NCBI GenBank assembly: GCA_949840885.1
Contig: CATKYJ010000001.1
Location: 1-64,000 of the forward strand
Direction: 5' to 3'
Source of the DNA: an uncultured Acetatifactor sp.
GTDB lineage: Bacteria; Bacillota; Clostridia; Lachnospirales; Lachnospiraceae
DNA: 64,000 nucleotides
The position numbers were made by a program, and so were the translations under genes. Position 1 is the stretch's first letter, and each line of letters begins with the position of its first letter. The notes below the pieces were generated by a model that was given only the letters and a program-made list of their open reading frames with translations, had not been told where the DNA came from and searched no databases. This document shows positions 33,777 through 43,218 of the stretch, one piece after another.

Positions 33777-35696
33777 TCATCCGTTTCCAAGCCCCTCCGC
33801 CTCGGCCAGCCAGAGCCTCGCGCTGGCGTCCGAGGGCATCCGCAGATCCCCTCTGGGAGACAGAGCCACGCTTCCCACTTTCGGCCCGTCCGGCAGACAG
33901 GAGCGCTTGAACTGCTGGGAGAAGAACCTCCTGTAAAAGGTCTTCAGCCACTTCAGGATAGTCACGTCTTCATACAGCCCCTTGAACGCCAGCTTCGCCA
34001 CCCGGTACACCTTGGCCGGGGAGTAGCCGCAGCGCAGCATATAGTACAGGAAGAAGTCGTGCAGCTCATAAGGCCCCACCAAGTCCTCCGTCCTCTGGGA
34101 GATCGCCCCGTCCACAGGCGGCAGAAGCTCCGGGCTCACCGGCGTGTCCAGCACGTCCAGCAGCACATCAGCCAACGCTTTGTCGCCACAGGTGTCCGCG
34201 CAATACTGCACCAGATGCCGCACCAGGGTCTTGGGCACGCCCGCGTTCACCCCGTACATGGACATGTGATCCCCGTTGTAGGTGGCCCAGCCCAGGGCCA
34301 GCTCCGACATGTCCCCGGTTCCGATCACAAGGCCTCCCTGGCGGTTTGCAATGTCCATCAGCACCTGGGTCCGCTCCCTGGCCTGGCCGTTCTCATAGGT
34401 CACGTCATGGTTGGCCATGTCCTGGCCGATGTCCCCAAAATGCACCGTCACCGCCTCTTTGATGTCCACCTCCTCCAGCGTAGCCCCCAGTGTCCGGGCC
34501 AGCAGGCAGGCGTTCTCATAGGTCCTGTCCGTGGTGCCGAAGCAGGGCATGGTCACCGCCAGGATGCCCTTTCTGTCCAGCCCCAGCAGGTCAAAGGCGC
34601 GCACGGTGACCAGCAGCGCCAGGGTGGAGTCCAGCCCGCCGGAAATGCCCAGCACCGCTGTCTTCAGCCCCGTATGCTCATACCGCTTCTTCAGGCCAAA
34701 GGACTGGATGGACAAAATCTCCTCGCAGCGTCTCTTTCGCTTCTCCTCGTCCCCAGGCACGAAAGGCATGGGCCCGAAGCTGCGGTCCAGCTTTGTCTCT
34801 GTAACTTCCAGCCGGAAAGGCACTTTCACATAAGCGGCCTCCGGCTCCTTGCCGAAAGTCCCCATGCGCCGCCTGTCCGCCAGGAGCTTCCGGACATCAA
34901 TGTCGCCGTAGAGGGTCTCACAGGTAAACTTCTTCACCTGAGCCAGAATCGTGCCGTTCTCCGCGATCAGGTTGTGCCCGCCGAACACCAAATCCTGGGT
35001 GGACTCCCCCTCCCCTGCGGAGGTGTATACATAGCCGCAAAGCAGCCTTGCGCTTACGGATTTCACCAGAAGCTCCCGGTACTCGTCCTTGCCGATGGTC
35101 TCGTTGGAAGCGGAGAGATTGGCGATGACCGTGGCGCCTTTCAGGGCATGGTTCACCGCCGGGGCGTCCGCCACCCAGAGATCCTCGCATATCTCACAGC
35201 CCACGGTAAGCCCCTGGACAGTCTCGCAGGAAAACAGGATATTGGTGCCAAAGGGAACCGTTCTGCCCTGGAAAACAAAGGGAACCGGTTCCGAGTTTCC
35301 CTCGGAAAAGTGCCGCCCCTCGTAGAATTCCGCGTAAGAGGGGATATTGGCCTTGGGCACCATGCCGAGAATCTCCCCGTTCCAGAGCACGGCGGCCACA
35401 TTGTAGAGCCTGCCCTCCCGCTCCAGGGGCAGCCCCACCATCACCAGCGCGTCCTTTCCCCGGGTGCACTCCGCAATACGAAGCAGCTGCGCCGCGGCCC
35501 CGCGCAGCAGAATCTCCTGCAGAAATAAGTCCCCGCAGGTATAGCCCGTGATGCACAGCTCCGGGAACACAATGATTTTCGCGCCTTTCCCCCAGGCTTC
35601 TTCCAGCCTCTCGCAGATTACGCCCGCGTTGTATACCGGGTCGGCTACTTTGATCTTCGGCGTCACCGCCGCCACCTTGATAAAACCCTGCTCCAT
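33777..35696 (-). CDS. nadE: Glutamine-hydrolysing NAD+ synthase
   Basis: A 639-residue cytosolic enzyme that makes NAD+ from nicotinic acid adenine dinucleotide using ATP and glutamine. The N-terminal nitrilase-type glutaminase has its triad E46 (VFPELC), K115 (VPKAN) and C170 (CEICEDLW). The C-terminal synthetase has the PP-loop SGGLDST at 352-358. Length is usual for the long bacterial form. Core metabolism; its neighbours on the left are accessory genes, so the nadE end marks the border of the accessory patch. Confidence 0.96.
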   Translation of the reverse strand: MEQGFIKVAAVTPKIKVADPVYNAGVICERLEEAWGKGAKIIVFPELCITGYTCGDLFLQEILLRGAAAQLLRIAECTRGKDALVMVGLPLEREGRLYNVAAVLWNGEILGMVPKANIPSYAEFYEGRHFSEGNSEPVPFVFQGRTVPFGTNILFSCETVQGLTVGCEICEDLWVADAPAVNHALKGATVIANLSASNETIGKDEYRELLVKSVSARLLCGYVYTSAGEGESTQDLVFGGHNLIAENGTILAQVKKFTCETLYGDIDVRKLLADRRRMGTFGKEPEAAYVKVPFRLEVTETKLDRSFGPMPFVPGDEEKRKRRCEEILSIQSFGLKKRYEHTGLKTAVLGISGGLDSTLALLVTVRAFDLLGLDRKGILAVTMPCFGTTDRTYENACLLARTLGATLEEVDIKEAVTVHFGDIGQDMANHDVTYENGQARERTQVLMDIANRQGGLVIGTGDMSELALGWATYNGDHMSMYGVNAGVPKTLVRHLVQYCADTCGDKALADVLLDVLDTPVSPELLPPVDGAISQRTEDLVGPYELHDFFLYYMLRCGYSPAKVYRVAKLAFKGLYEDVTILKWLKTFYRRFFSQQFKRSCLPDGPKVGSVALSPRGDLRMPSDASARLWLAEAEGLGNG

Positions 35697-35771
35697 GCCA
35701 TCCTCTCTTTCCTGTGCGGTTTTACGTTTTCCCTTTCCGCCCCATATCCTCCCGGCTCCTGCCGTCCCTGT

Positions 35772-36656
35772 CTAGGGCCGCCTGCTTTTTTGGTAGATGC
35801 TTTTCAACTCTTCCACACTGAACTGATAACCGGTATTGCAGAAGTGGCAGTTCACCTCCACCTCCTGCCCCTCGTCTATCATTTCCTTGATTTCTTTCTT
35901 CCCCAGGCTGATCAGCACTTTCTCCGTCCGCTCCTTGCTGCAGTTGCAGGAAAAGGCCACAGGGCAGGTGTCCGTCACCTGGCAGTCAAGCCCCTCCAAA
36001 ATCCGCTCCAGCATCCGTTCCGGCGTATTCCCGGCATCCAGCATGGCGGTCACGGAGGTAATCCCGCTCAGATTCCGCTCCAGTCTGTCGACCACAGCGT
36101 CCTCCGCAAAGGGCATCAGCTGTACGATGAAGCCCCCGGCCTGCCTGACCGTATTGTCCCGCGCCATGAGCACTCCCAGGCCCACGGAGGAGGGCACCTG
36201 CTCGGAGGAGGCGAAATAATAAGTCAAATCCTCCGCGATCTCGCCGGTCTGCAGTAAAGTCTGCCCCACATAGGGCTCCTTTAAACCCATATCCTTTATG
36301 ACGGAAAGCGTCCCGCTCCCCACAGCCCCTGCCACATCCAGCTTGCCCTTGTCGTTGGCGGGAAGAATCACGTCCGGCACATTGGCATAGCCCTTTACCC
36401 CTCCTTTAGAATCCGCCGTCACCAATAGCCCCTGCACCGGGCCGTCCCCCTTGATCTGCAGAGTGACCAGGTCCTCCTGGCCTTTCTGCATGCTGCCCAT
36501 CATAACCCCGGCGCTGAGGAGCCGCCCCAGGGCCGCCGTGACTACGGGGCTTGTATCATGAGCCCGTCTCGCGGTCTCCACCACTTCTCTCGCGGTACAG
36601 GCAAAGGCCCGAATCTGGGCCCCTGCGGCTGTGGCGCGCACCATATAATCTGACAT
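35772..36656 (-). CDS. hslO: Hsp33 redox-activated chaperone
   Basis: A 294-residue cytosolic holdase. The N-terminal core begins DYMVRATAAGAQIRAFACTAREVVE. The C-terminal zinc switch has all four cysteines: C237 and C239 (CNC) and C270 and C273 (CHFC). Oxidation of these releases zinc and activates the protein. It lies between a methyltransferase and nadE in the same direction. Confidence 0.96.
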   Translation of the reverse strand: MSDYMVRATAAGAQIRAFACTAREVVETARRAHDTSPVVTAALGRLLSAGVMMGSMQKGQEDLVTLQIKGDGPVQGLLVTADSKGGVKGYANVPDVILPANDKGKLDVAGAVGSGTLSVIKDMGLKEPYVGQTLLQTGEIAEDLTYYFASSEQVPSSVGLGVLMARDNTVRQAGGFIVQLMPFAEDAVVDRLERNLSGITSVTAMLDAGNTPERMLERILEGLDCQVTDTCPVAFSCNCSKERTEKVLISLGKKEIKEMIDEGQEVEVNCHFCNTGYQFSVEELKSIYQKSRRP

Positions 36657-36753
36657 TTCGCACCTCTTTTCATCTTAACTGCACGGAATCTCGCGGCCGC
36701 CCGGCCCCTTTGTCTGCCGGAAGCCTGATTTTGCCCGCTTAGATTCCGAGCTT

Positions 36754-37563
36754 TCACTCTCCTGCAGCCGGAAGCGCTTTCCCGCATCTGGCTACCAGGT
36801 ATATCCTCTCGCTCTTTGGCCCGACGGCTTCCCCGGTGTCCGCGTCCATGGCCTCCACCACAGTCATGCCGGCCTGTTCGATCAGTGCCCGCATCTGTTC
36901 CTCGAAATATCCTCTCTGATAATGGGTCTCCCGGAATCTGCGGAACATCCCGCTCTCCTCCCGGACGAATACAGTCAGGTCGTACTCATTGATACCCTCG
37001 TCCCCATCGTAGGAGTTGTCCCAGATAAAGCTGCAGTCCTCCCGGTTCTCCGCGATGGTGGCGTCCCCGATGACCTCCCTGTACTTATAATCCGTGTTGA
37101 AATCAAACAGAAAGATTCCCCCGGGATACAGATAATTATTCACCAGAGAGAATATGTCCAGCAGCTGTGCCTCCTCCAAAATATAGTTCACGGAATCACA
37201 TACGCTGATCACAGTGCCCACGGTGCTGTACAGATCCAGCTCCCGCATATCCTGCTGCAGGTAAAGGATCTCCGAACCGCTCTTCTCTTTCTTCTCCATG
37301 GCCGCGTTCAGCATACTGTCGGAAACGTCCACCCCAATCATGTCATAGCCCTTTGCGTACAGCAGCTCCGTCAGGGTACCGGTGCCGCAGCCTAAGTCAA
37401 CCACCAGATTCCGCTCGGACTCCAGAAGTCCCTCCGTGTCCCGCTCCGGCTTCGACACGCCGTATTTTTGTATCAGTCTGTCTATGCGCTCCGCCCACTG
37501 CTCATAAGGAACATTATCCATAAAACGGTCATAGACGTCTGCAAAATCCCGGTAGATGTTCAA
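36754..37563 (-). CDS. Class I SAM-dependent methyltransferase
   Basis: A 269-residue protein with the Rossmann-type SAM site: motif I VVDLGCGTGTLTELL at about 54-68, the acidic end of strand 2 in DMIGVDVSDSML, and motif post-I YLQQDMRELDLY. The family (YjiC/TehB-like small-molecule methyltransferases) is broad and substrate cannot be told. Starts with MNIYRDFADVYDRFMDNVPY, the usual beginning of this subfamily in clostridia, next to hslO in several of them. Confidence 0.85.
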   Translation of the reverse strand: MNIYRDFADVYDRFMDNVPYEQWAERIDRLIQKYGVSKPERDTEGLLESERNLVVDLGCGTGTLTELLYAKGYDMIGVDVSDSMLNAAMEKKEKSGSEILYLQQDMRELDLYSTVGTVISVCDSVNYILEEAQLLDIFSLVNNYLYPGGIFLFDFNTDYKYREVIGDATIAENREDCSFIWDNSYDGDEGINEYDLTVFVREESGMFRRFRETHYQRGYFEEQMRALIEQAGMTVVEAMDADTGEAVGPKSERIYLVARCGKALPAAGE

Positions 37564-37628
37564 GCTTATCTCCCCCTGTTCTGTATGTCAAGTCTGTCTT
37601 CCAATGCTTTTACGAAAATCCCCTGCAC

Positions 37629-38312
37629 TTACAGATAGTCATCCGACCATTCCATATTTTCCCCGTCCCCGGTATCGCCGCTGTTCCCGGAATCCGCCGG
37701 TTCGTCCGCAGGCGGCGGGGCAACGGGCGGCGGCGTAGCCGGCGTTGTGGGACCTGGATTTGAGGGGCCGGGGTTGGCGGGCTGCGATGTTCCCCCGCCT
37801 GGATTTCCTCCGCCGGTGTCTGCCGGATTCGGATCAGTCTCGGGCACGTCCGCAGGGGCCTGCGGCGGGGTCTGGGGGCGCTGCGGCGGCTTCGGCGTTT
37901 CCTTTACGCCCACGGACAATGTCCCCGAAGCATCCTGGTCGGCCCGGGCCTGACGCTCCGCCGCTTTCTCCTGGCGCAGCTGCTCGTCAAACACCTGAAA
38001 CGCCTCCGCTGCCAGGCAGAATCTGTCTTCTCTCTCCAGCTCCTCCACAGATGCCGCCTCATGCCAAAGCCTGCCGTCAAACCACTGCACCTGATTGTCC
38101 TCTATCCGCACCCGTATTGTGTCAGACGCCACATATCCCATTGACTCCGGGCTGATTTCTTCTCTCTCCTCCGCCTGGCTTTCCTCTGCGGTCTGCTCTT
38201 CTGCGGGCTGTTTGGGCGGTCTGCCGGTATCCCGGACCGTACCCGCCAGAAACCCTGCGGCAAATATGGCGCCTCCGGTCACGGCCATCATTACATACTG
38301 CTTTTTCTTCAT
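37629..38312 (-). CDS. Membrane-anchored Pro-rich protein of unknown function
   Basis: A 227-residue protein: one membrane anchor at residues 7-25, an acidic Glu/Gln linker, a small folded region around 58-115 (SDTIRVRIEDNQVQWFDGRLWHEAASVEELEREDRF), then a low-complexity Pro/Gly/Ala tail with PQAPAD, GGGNPGGG and PATPPP segments, ending in WSDDYL. The tail resembles cell-wall-spanning spacers, but no sortase motif is present. It follows the M6-type protease gene by 72 bases in the same direction. Confidence 0.55.
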   Translation of the reverse strand: MKKKQYVMMAVTGGAIFAAGFLAGTVRDTGRPPKQPAEEQTAEESQAEEREEISPESMGYVASDTIRVRIEDNQVQWFDGRLWHEAASVEELEREDRFCLAAEAFQVFDEQLRQEKAAERQARADQDASGTLSVGVKETPKPPQRPQTPPQAPADVPETDPNPADTGGGNPGGGTSQPANPGPSNPGPTTPATPPPVAPPPADEPADSGNSGDTGDGENMEWSDDYL

Positions 38313-38384
38313 CCTTATCTCTCCTCGATATCCGCCCGGTTCTCCGGACCTGTGAACTGTTCTATGTCTACCCGGAAACAGTAA

Positions 38385-41300
38385 CTATTTTTTCTCGACA
38401 GAATCGATGATTCCCTGCACATATCGATACCCGCTGCTGCCGGGCTTGAACTCTCCCTTGGCCTGCACCTGCTTCGCCACGGTGTACACACTTTTGTATA
38501 CCGGCGGGCCGTATATGATCAGCTCCTGTCCGCCGCATTCCAGCACCGCGTATGCCCGGAAAGAGATATCCTTTGCGTACATGTTTGGGGCCAGATTGAT
38601 CAGGACCGAGGTAAAGCGGTTCCGTCCCGCCACTGTCTCGAACACCTTGTCGTATACTTTGCCGTTTTCCGTCCAGTAGGCTCTTCCGCCCCCTACCTTT
38701 GTCCCGTCCTTTACAAAAGGATATTTCTCCCTGTTCTCATTGGTGATGAATAAGGTTCCGTACTCTTTTAATCTGCAGCCGTCCACATTTCCCGCTATCA
38801 GCCGCTGCTTTAAGTCCCTGTCGATTCCGGATTTGAAGCGGATTCCCGCCGGACTCTGCACCCGGATGGAGAAGCCATGGTAGCTCAACAGGTTCTGAAG
38901 TCCCGGCATGGGGACGGCCTTACAGACCTCCCCCTCCCATGACAGCTTCCACACATACATCCCCACCGGGATATTCCTGCTGTCATAGGAATACATCACA
39001 GCCGTCCGCCCGGACGTATCCGGAAGCTTCAGCCGGTAATCGCTCCCGCTTGCAGCAGCCGTGTATTCCACCCCGTCGATATAGATATGGCTGTCGGTAT
39101 ACCCCGCCGGAGGCGTCAGGGTCAACAGACGGGGCTCCTCTGCCGCAGGGGGATTCACCGGAGGCTTTTCCTCCCCGTCCCCGCCGGGCGGCGTCACGTC
39201 TCCCCCCGATATGACTTTCCTGCGTATGACCAGGTTGGTGGTATTCTGAGCCCGGGTGGCAATATAGAGATTGGAGCCGTAACTGCATATCCCCACATAG
39301 TCCGACCCTGTTCCCAGGTTGTCGGCAATCATCTGGAAAGAGGCCCCCGTTCCCTGGAGAAGCTTTGTCTTCCTGAGGCCGGTGTCATAATAGGCCAGAC
39401 AGACCTGATTTCCCACCATGGCCATGGACGCCGCATTAAATTCTTTCATGTCCGCAATCGTATGGTTCGTCCAGCCGCTCCCGTCGAACACTGCCATGAC
39501 GCCGCTTGTCTTGCCGTATTCCCCGCCGCCGGCAAAGGCGTAGATAGATCTGCCCTGCCGGGCGATCTGATGCATATTGGTATGCTGGACGGACAGCGTA
39601 TCCACCGTGCTCCATGCGCCGCCGCTGTACTTCTGAATCTTGGTAGCGCCGCCTTTCGCGTCCGCGTAAATCATATAAAACCCGCCCTCATACGCCAGCA
39701 TGGCCGGATTGCTGAAATCCCCTGCCGTCAGGCTGTCGTTCACCAGGCTGTTGGTCTTCAGATCGTAGATCTTCCATATTCCGCTGTCCTCGTAGGCCCC
39801 ATAGAGACTGCTGCCGTCCACCGCGAACTGCATATATTTGGCATTGGACACATTATGCCGGGCCACCTGCTTCCAGGAGCCGTTCTCCAGCTTACAGTAC
39901 ACAGGCTGGCCGGACTGGTCCTGATAGGAGAGATATAATTCCCCGCCGCACACGGCCAGCGCCACGGTGGACGCCCAGGAAACCGGACTGATCTTCGTCC
40001 CCACCTGCTGCCATGCAGCCCCGTCCCATCGCTTCACGCATATCTGCTTACTGCTGCTGCCCGGAATCTCCTCCAGAAACCCGGCATAGAGAGTCCCGGA
40101 AGCCGGGTCGGTGCAGACAAAGGGATCCCCGATACACTGATTGCTGACCACATCCCCCATGTTCTCCCAGGATATGGCGTCCTTGTAGTCCGCAAAAGTC
40201 ACCGTAAAGGTCAGCTGCTTCTGGTCATCGGACAACTTGAGATTACTGATCTGTATTCCGCTGTTGCTTCCGTCGGAATAGTACAGCGTATTCTTCGTAA
40301 AGTCCGCATTCAAATCCGTGCTGCCGTAGGATGTCTTCCCGGAAGTCCCGTCTAGGGCGGCGCCGTAGACCAGGTTGAATCCATTGGCCCCTCTGTCCCT
40401 GGCCGCTTCCGGATCCGTCACATCCGGGCGGTACACATATATGTAATTCTTTCCCTCGCTGTTGGTCAGGCTGTAGACCTTGGTGTCAACCCGGTACATC
40501 AAAAGACCGCTGGCGGGAATCCTCTGTTCAAAAGCTCCCGTTGTGAAAGTATTCTTTTTCCGGTATTCCAGACAGATGAACTCTGTGCCGGACAGGGGCG
40601 TCCGCAGGGCAAACACCTTGGTGCCGCCGCTCTCCGAGGCTGCCGTCAGGGTATAGGTGCCGCTCTGGGTAATGTTTCCCATGGTAATCCATCCCTGCCT
40701 GGCCCGCAGATAGGACAGCGGATACTGCAGAAACGGGCTCACCGAGGCCATCACGTCCCATATTCCCACCGGCTCGCCGTTTGCGTCATTTCTGCGGTAG
40801 AGATCGGGCAGTCCCAGCGTGTGCAGGAACTCATGGGCTATCACCCCCTGCTCCGAGTACACATGTCCCGGCGCCGCGTCCTGGGGAAGCAGTCTTCCGG
40901 AGGGAATGATATTATAGTCAAACACACGCAGGCCGTTGATGGTCTTTGACCCGGCATATGTGGAATGAAATGCCGTCTCGCTGCCGCCTATGGTATCCCC
41001 CTGCAGGATAATGGTCAGATTGTCGATCACATTGCTCTTCTGGTTGTCCAGCTTGTGGGCATTGGTGTCCAGTTTGATGTCGCCCCTGGCTGCCGCGTCC
41101 ATCACTTCCTCCACCAGATCGCTGCCCCCGTAGCTGTTTCGGGACAGGGTCAATGTCTGTACGCCGGTTTTGTTGGTCCGCTCCTGGGGGAAATAGTTCG
41201 TCACCTCCACGCTGCCTTCCGTCACTGCCCGGATATAGCTGCTGAAAGAATTATTGTGGCCCCCTGCGCCGTTGCCCTCGTCGTACATCTTCCTGATCCG

Positions 41301-41537
41301 CTGCCAGTTGGACCACATTTGTCCCGTGCCGTCCACCGTGGAGGCATTGAAGATGTCGCTGGCATCATTGTTATGCTTTACAAATATGACTACATTGGTT
41401 ATGTTCTTCGTGCCCGAGGCAGCTTCCGCCTCCCCGTGGGGCAGGAAAGGCAGGGGAACCGATACCGCCAGCACCGCGGTCAGCAGCGCTGCCAGAATCC
41501 GGGCCCATATTTTGTTCTTTTTTCCTGTTCCTCCCAT
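38385..41537 (-). CDS. M6-family secreted metalloprotease with modular C-terminus
   Basis: A 1050-residue exported protein; signal peptide to about residue 40 (AEAAS). The peptidase domain has the zinc site HEFLHTLGLPDLY (H235, E236, H239), typical of M6/immune-inhibitor-A-like metalloproteases, and a Met-turn candidate DVMAS further on. A propeller-like region of about 300 residues follows (YAGFLEEIPGSSSKQICVKRWDG; SLYGAYEDSGIWKIYDLKT). A Pro-rich hinge and a C-terminal beta domain (FSIRVQSPAGIRFKSGI; YGTLFITNEN; RFTSVLINLAPNMYAKDISFRAYAVL) shared by other Lachnospiraceae surface proteins end it. Start supported by GGAGGTAGGAA. Confidence 0.85.
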   Translation of the reverse strand: MGGTGKKNKIWARILAALLTAVLAVSVPLPFLPHGEAEAASGTKNITNVVIFVKHNNDASDIFNASTVDGTGQMWSNWQRIRKMYDEGNGAGGHNNSFSSYIRAVTEGSVEVTNYFPQERTNKTGVQTLTLSRNSYGGSDLVEEVMDAAARGDIKLDTNAHKLDNQKSNVIDNLTIILQGDTIGGSETAFHSTYAGSKTINGLRVFDYNIIPSGRLLPQDAAPGHVYSEQGVIAHEFLHTLGLPDLYRRNDANGEPVGIWDVMASVSPFLQYPLSYLRARQGWITMGNITQSGTYTLTAASESGGTKVFALRTPLSGTEFICLEYRKKNTFTTGAFEQRIPASGLLMYRVDTKVYSLTNSEGKNYIYVYRPDVTDPEAARDRGANGFNLVYGAALDGTSGKTSYGSTDLNADFTKNTLYYSDGSNSGIQISNLKLSDDQKQLTFTVTFADYKDAISWENMGDVVSNQCIGDPFVCTDPASGTLYAGFLEEIPGSSSKQICVKRWDGAAWQQVGTKISPVSWASTVALAVCGGELYLSYQDQSGQPVYCKLENGSWKQVARHNVSNAKYMQFAVDGSSLYGAYEDSGIWKIYDLKTNSLVNDSLTAGDFSNPAMLAYEGGFYMIYADAKGGATKIQKYSGGAWSTVDTLSVQHTNMHQIARQGRSIYAFAGGGEYGKTSGVMAVFDGSGWTNHTIADMKEFNAASMAMVGNQVCLAYYDTGLRKTKLLQGTGASFQMIADNLGTGSDYVGICSYGSNLYIATRAQNTTNLVIRRKVISGGDVTPPGGDGEEKPPVNPPAAEEPRLLTLTPPAGYTDSHIYIDGVEYTAAASGSDYRLKLPDTSGRTAVMYSYDSRNIPVGMYVWKLSWEGEVCKAVPMPGLQNLLSYHGFSIRVQSPAGIRFKSGIDRDLKQRLIAGNVDGCRLKEYGTLFITNENREKYPFVKDGTKVGGGRAYWTENGKVYDKVFETVAGRNRFTSVLINLAPNMYAKDISFRAYAVLECGGQELIIYGPPVYKSVYTVAKQVQAKGEFKPGSSGYRYVQGIIDSVEKK

Positions 41538-41540
41538 TTC

Positions 41541-42539
41541 CTACCTCCATTCCGTATACTCCGGAAGCCCTAAGGAGACGGCGTCCAGGCGAAAAGCACC
41601 GGGGTCGGCGTTCTCCTGGTACAGATAGGATTTCCCGTCTCCGGTATACGCATAAACCACGCCTCCCGCCTCCGCCACTTTTGCGTACTGCTCCTCTGCG
41701 GTAGTGCCGTCGTCGTTCAGCTTCCCTGTGTAGGTCACTCCCTGGTACTCAATGCTTATCTGTTCCACACAGACACCCTCCCGGAGAGTGCCCGTGTAGC
41801 TGCGGGTCACATTTCCCTCCCCGTCGCTGTGAAGCACGGTCACGGCTCCGCTGTAGGCGCTTTCCATTAAGACAGTCTCTCCCAGCACGGCACCGTGCTC
41901 GTCTCCCCGGTAAAAGCAAAACCGCCCCTCCGCGCCCAGCCATGTGATCTCCGCCCAGGCGCCGTCCGCCGCTATCTGCAGCAGGTCCTCCCCCTGGCGG
42001 TAGCGGGTTTTTGTCTCAACTCCCAGCATTCCGTCCTGGAGAATCCTCCGCCAATCGTCCCGGGCCGTCAACTCCCGCAGCGCCGCCGTGTCATGCAGGT
42101 CAAGCGCCTCCATGATCTGCCGGGCCAATTCGGCCATCTCCTGGTTTTCACCGTTCTCCTCCACCACGATAGCGCTTACCTGCAGCGCTGTCTCCCTGGA
42201 GGGGTACAGACGCAGCGCCTTGGACAGAATATCCCTCTGCAGCGCCGTCTCCCCCATGTGGGCATACAGCTGAGCCAAGGCCTCATAGTCCGCCTCCTGG
42301 AAGACATCCATGTAGAATAGCTGCTCGTAATACTCCCGCTTCAGCGCCTCCTCTCCCTGGCCAAGCTGCCCGATGGCCTGCCGCAGCTCCTCCTCCGTCT
42401 CCGGCGGGGCCGGCTCCGGTTCCGGGGTCTCCACGGGTGTTGTATTCTCTTGTTCCGGTGCAGTCTCTGCCTGCCCACAGGATGTGAAAAGCAGGAAAAG
42501 AATCAAAAAAATGCAGATCTGTACAGGTTTTTTCTTCAT
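41541..42539 (-). CDS. TPR-containing lipoprotein of unknown function
   Basis: A 332-residue lipoprotein (lipobox FTSC, Cys21) with a Glu/Pro-rich linker to about residue 48. TPR-like helices at about 50-150 (YEALAQLYAHMGETALQRDILSKALRLYPSRETALQ) are followed by a beta-rich region with MORN-like turns (GAVTVLHSDGEGNVTRSYTGTLREGV; GVTYTGKLNDDG). It ends three bases before the start of the M6-type protease gene, so the two are almost certainly cotranscribed and may act together at the cell surface. Confidence 0.65.
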   Translation of the reverse strand: MKKKPVQICIFLILFLLFTSCGQAETAPEQENTTPVETPEPEPAPPETEEELRQAIGQLGQGEEALKREYYEQLFYMDVFQEADYEALAQLYAHMGETALQRDILSKALRLYPSRETALQVSAIVVEENGENQEMAELARQIMEALDLHDTAALRELTARDDWRRILQDGMLGVETKTRYRQGEDLLQIAADGAWAEITWLGAEGRFCFYRGDEHGAVLGETVLMESAYSGAVTVLHSDGEGNVTRSYTGTLREGVCVEQISIEYQGVTYTGKLNDDGTTAEEQYAKVAEAGGVVYAYTGDGKSYLYQENADPGAFRLDAVSLGLPEYTEWR

Positions 42540-42663
42540 TAGAATTGTTCTCCTTTTTAAAGTCCCTGGGCCGCGCGCACAGGACTTGCGTCAGATAATG
42601 TACGCGTCGGCAGTCTATATATCGACATTTTTCCGATTCCCCTTAGCGTATGCTTGCGCCGCA

Positions 42664-43140
42664 CTAGAACACCATCCCCAGCGCGCCGAACAGTCCGGCG
42701 CTGGCCAGTCCCATGATAATGCCCGCAAGCACCACGCCGAAAAGCACCGCGATCACGCTGGACTTGAAGTCCATATCCAGCAGACTGGCCGCCAGGGTTC
42801 CCGTCCATGCCCCGGTTCCGGGCAGCGGAATCCCCACGAAGAGCAGCAGCGCCACAAAAAGCCCCTTGCCCGCCTTTTCTTTCAGCTTCTCCCCGCCTTT
42901 ATGTCCCTTTTCCAGGCAGAATGTGAAGAATTTACCAATAACCGGTTTGTCCGCCCCCCATTCCAAAACTTTCCTCGCGAACAGGAAAATAATGGGAACC
43001 GGAAGCATATTCCCCAGAATACAGACCACATAACTGGGCAGCACCGGCAAATCCATACCCAGGGCAATGGGCACCGCCGCCCTCAGCTCAATCAAAGGAA
43101 CCATGGAAACAAAAAACACAAACAGATATTTCTTCAGCAT
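42664..43140 (-). CDS. Small multidrug export protein family
   Basis: A 158-residue integral membrane protein with about four segments, matching the Sm_multidrug_ex family (COG2426) by SMVPLIELRAAVPIA, LPVPIIFLFARKVLEWG and LLLFVGIPLPGTGAWTGTLAASLL. Despite the name, transport of drugs is weakly supported for the family. I use MLKKYLF at 43140 because GGAG lies six bases before it; the ATG four codons earlier has no such site. Confidence 0.8.
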   Translation of the reverse strand: MLKKYLFVFFVSMVPLIELRAAVPIALGMDLPVLPSYVVCILGNMLPVPIIFLFARKVLEWGADKPVIGKFFTFCLEKGHKGGEKLKEKAGKGLFVALLLFVGIPLPGTGAWTGTLAASLLDMDFKSSVIAVLFGVVLAGIIMGLASAGLFGALGMVF

Positions 43141-43218
43141 AATGATCTCCATTCTTCTATTTTTTCTTTTTATACTTCTTCTAATGTTATCCGAAACTTT
43201 CCGGCCCCATCCCTGTCC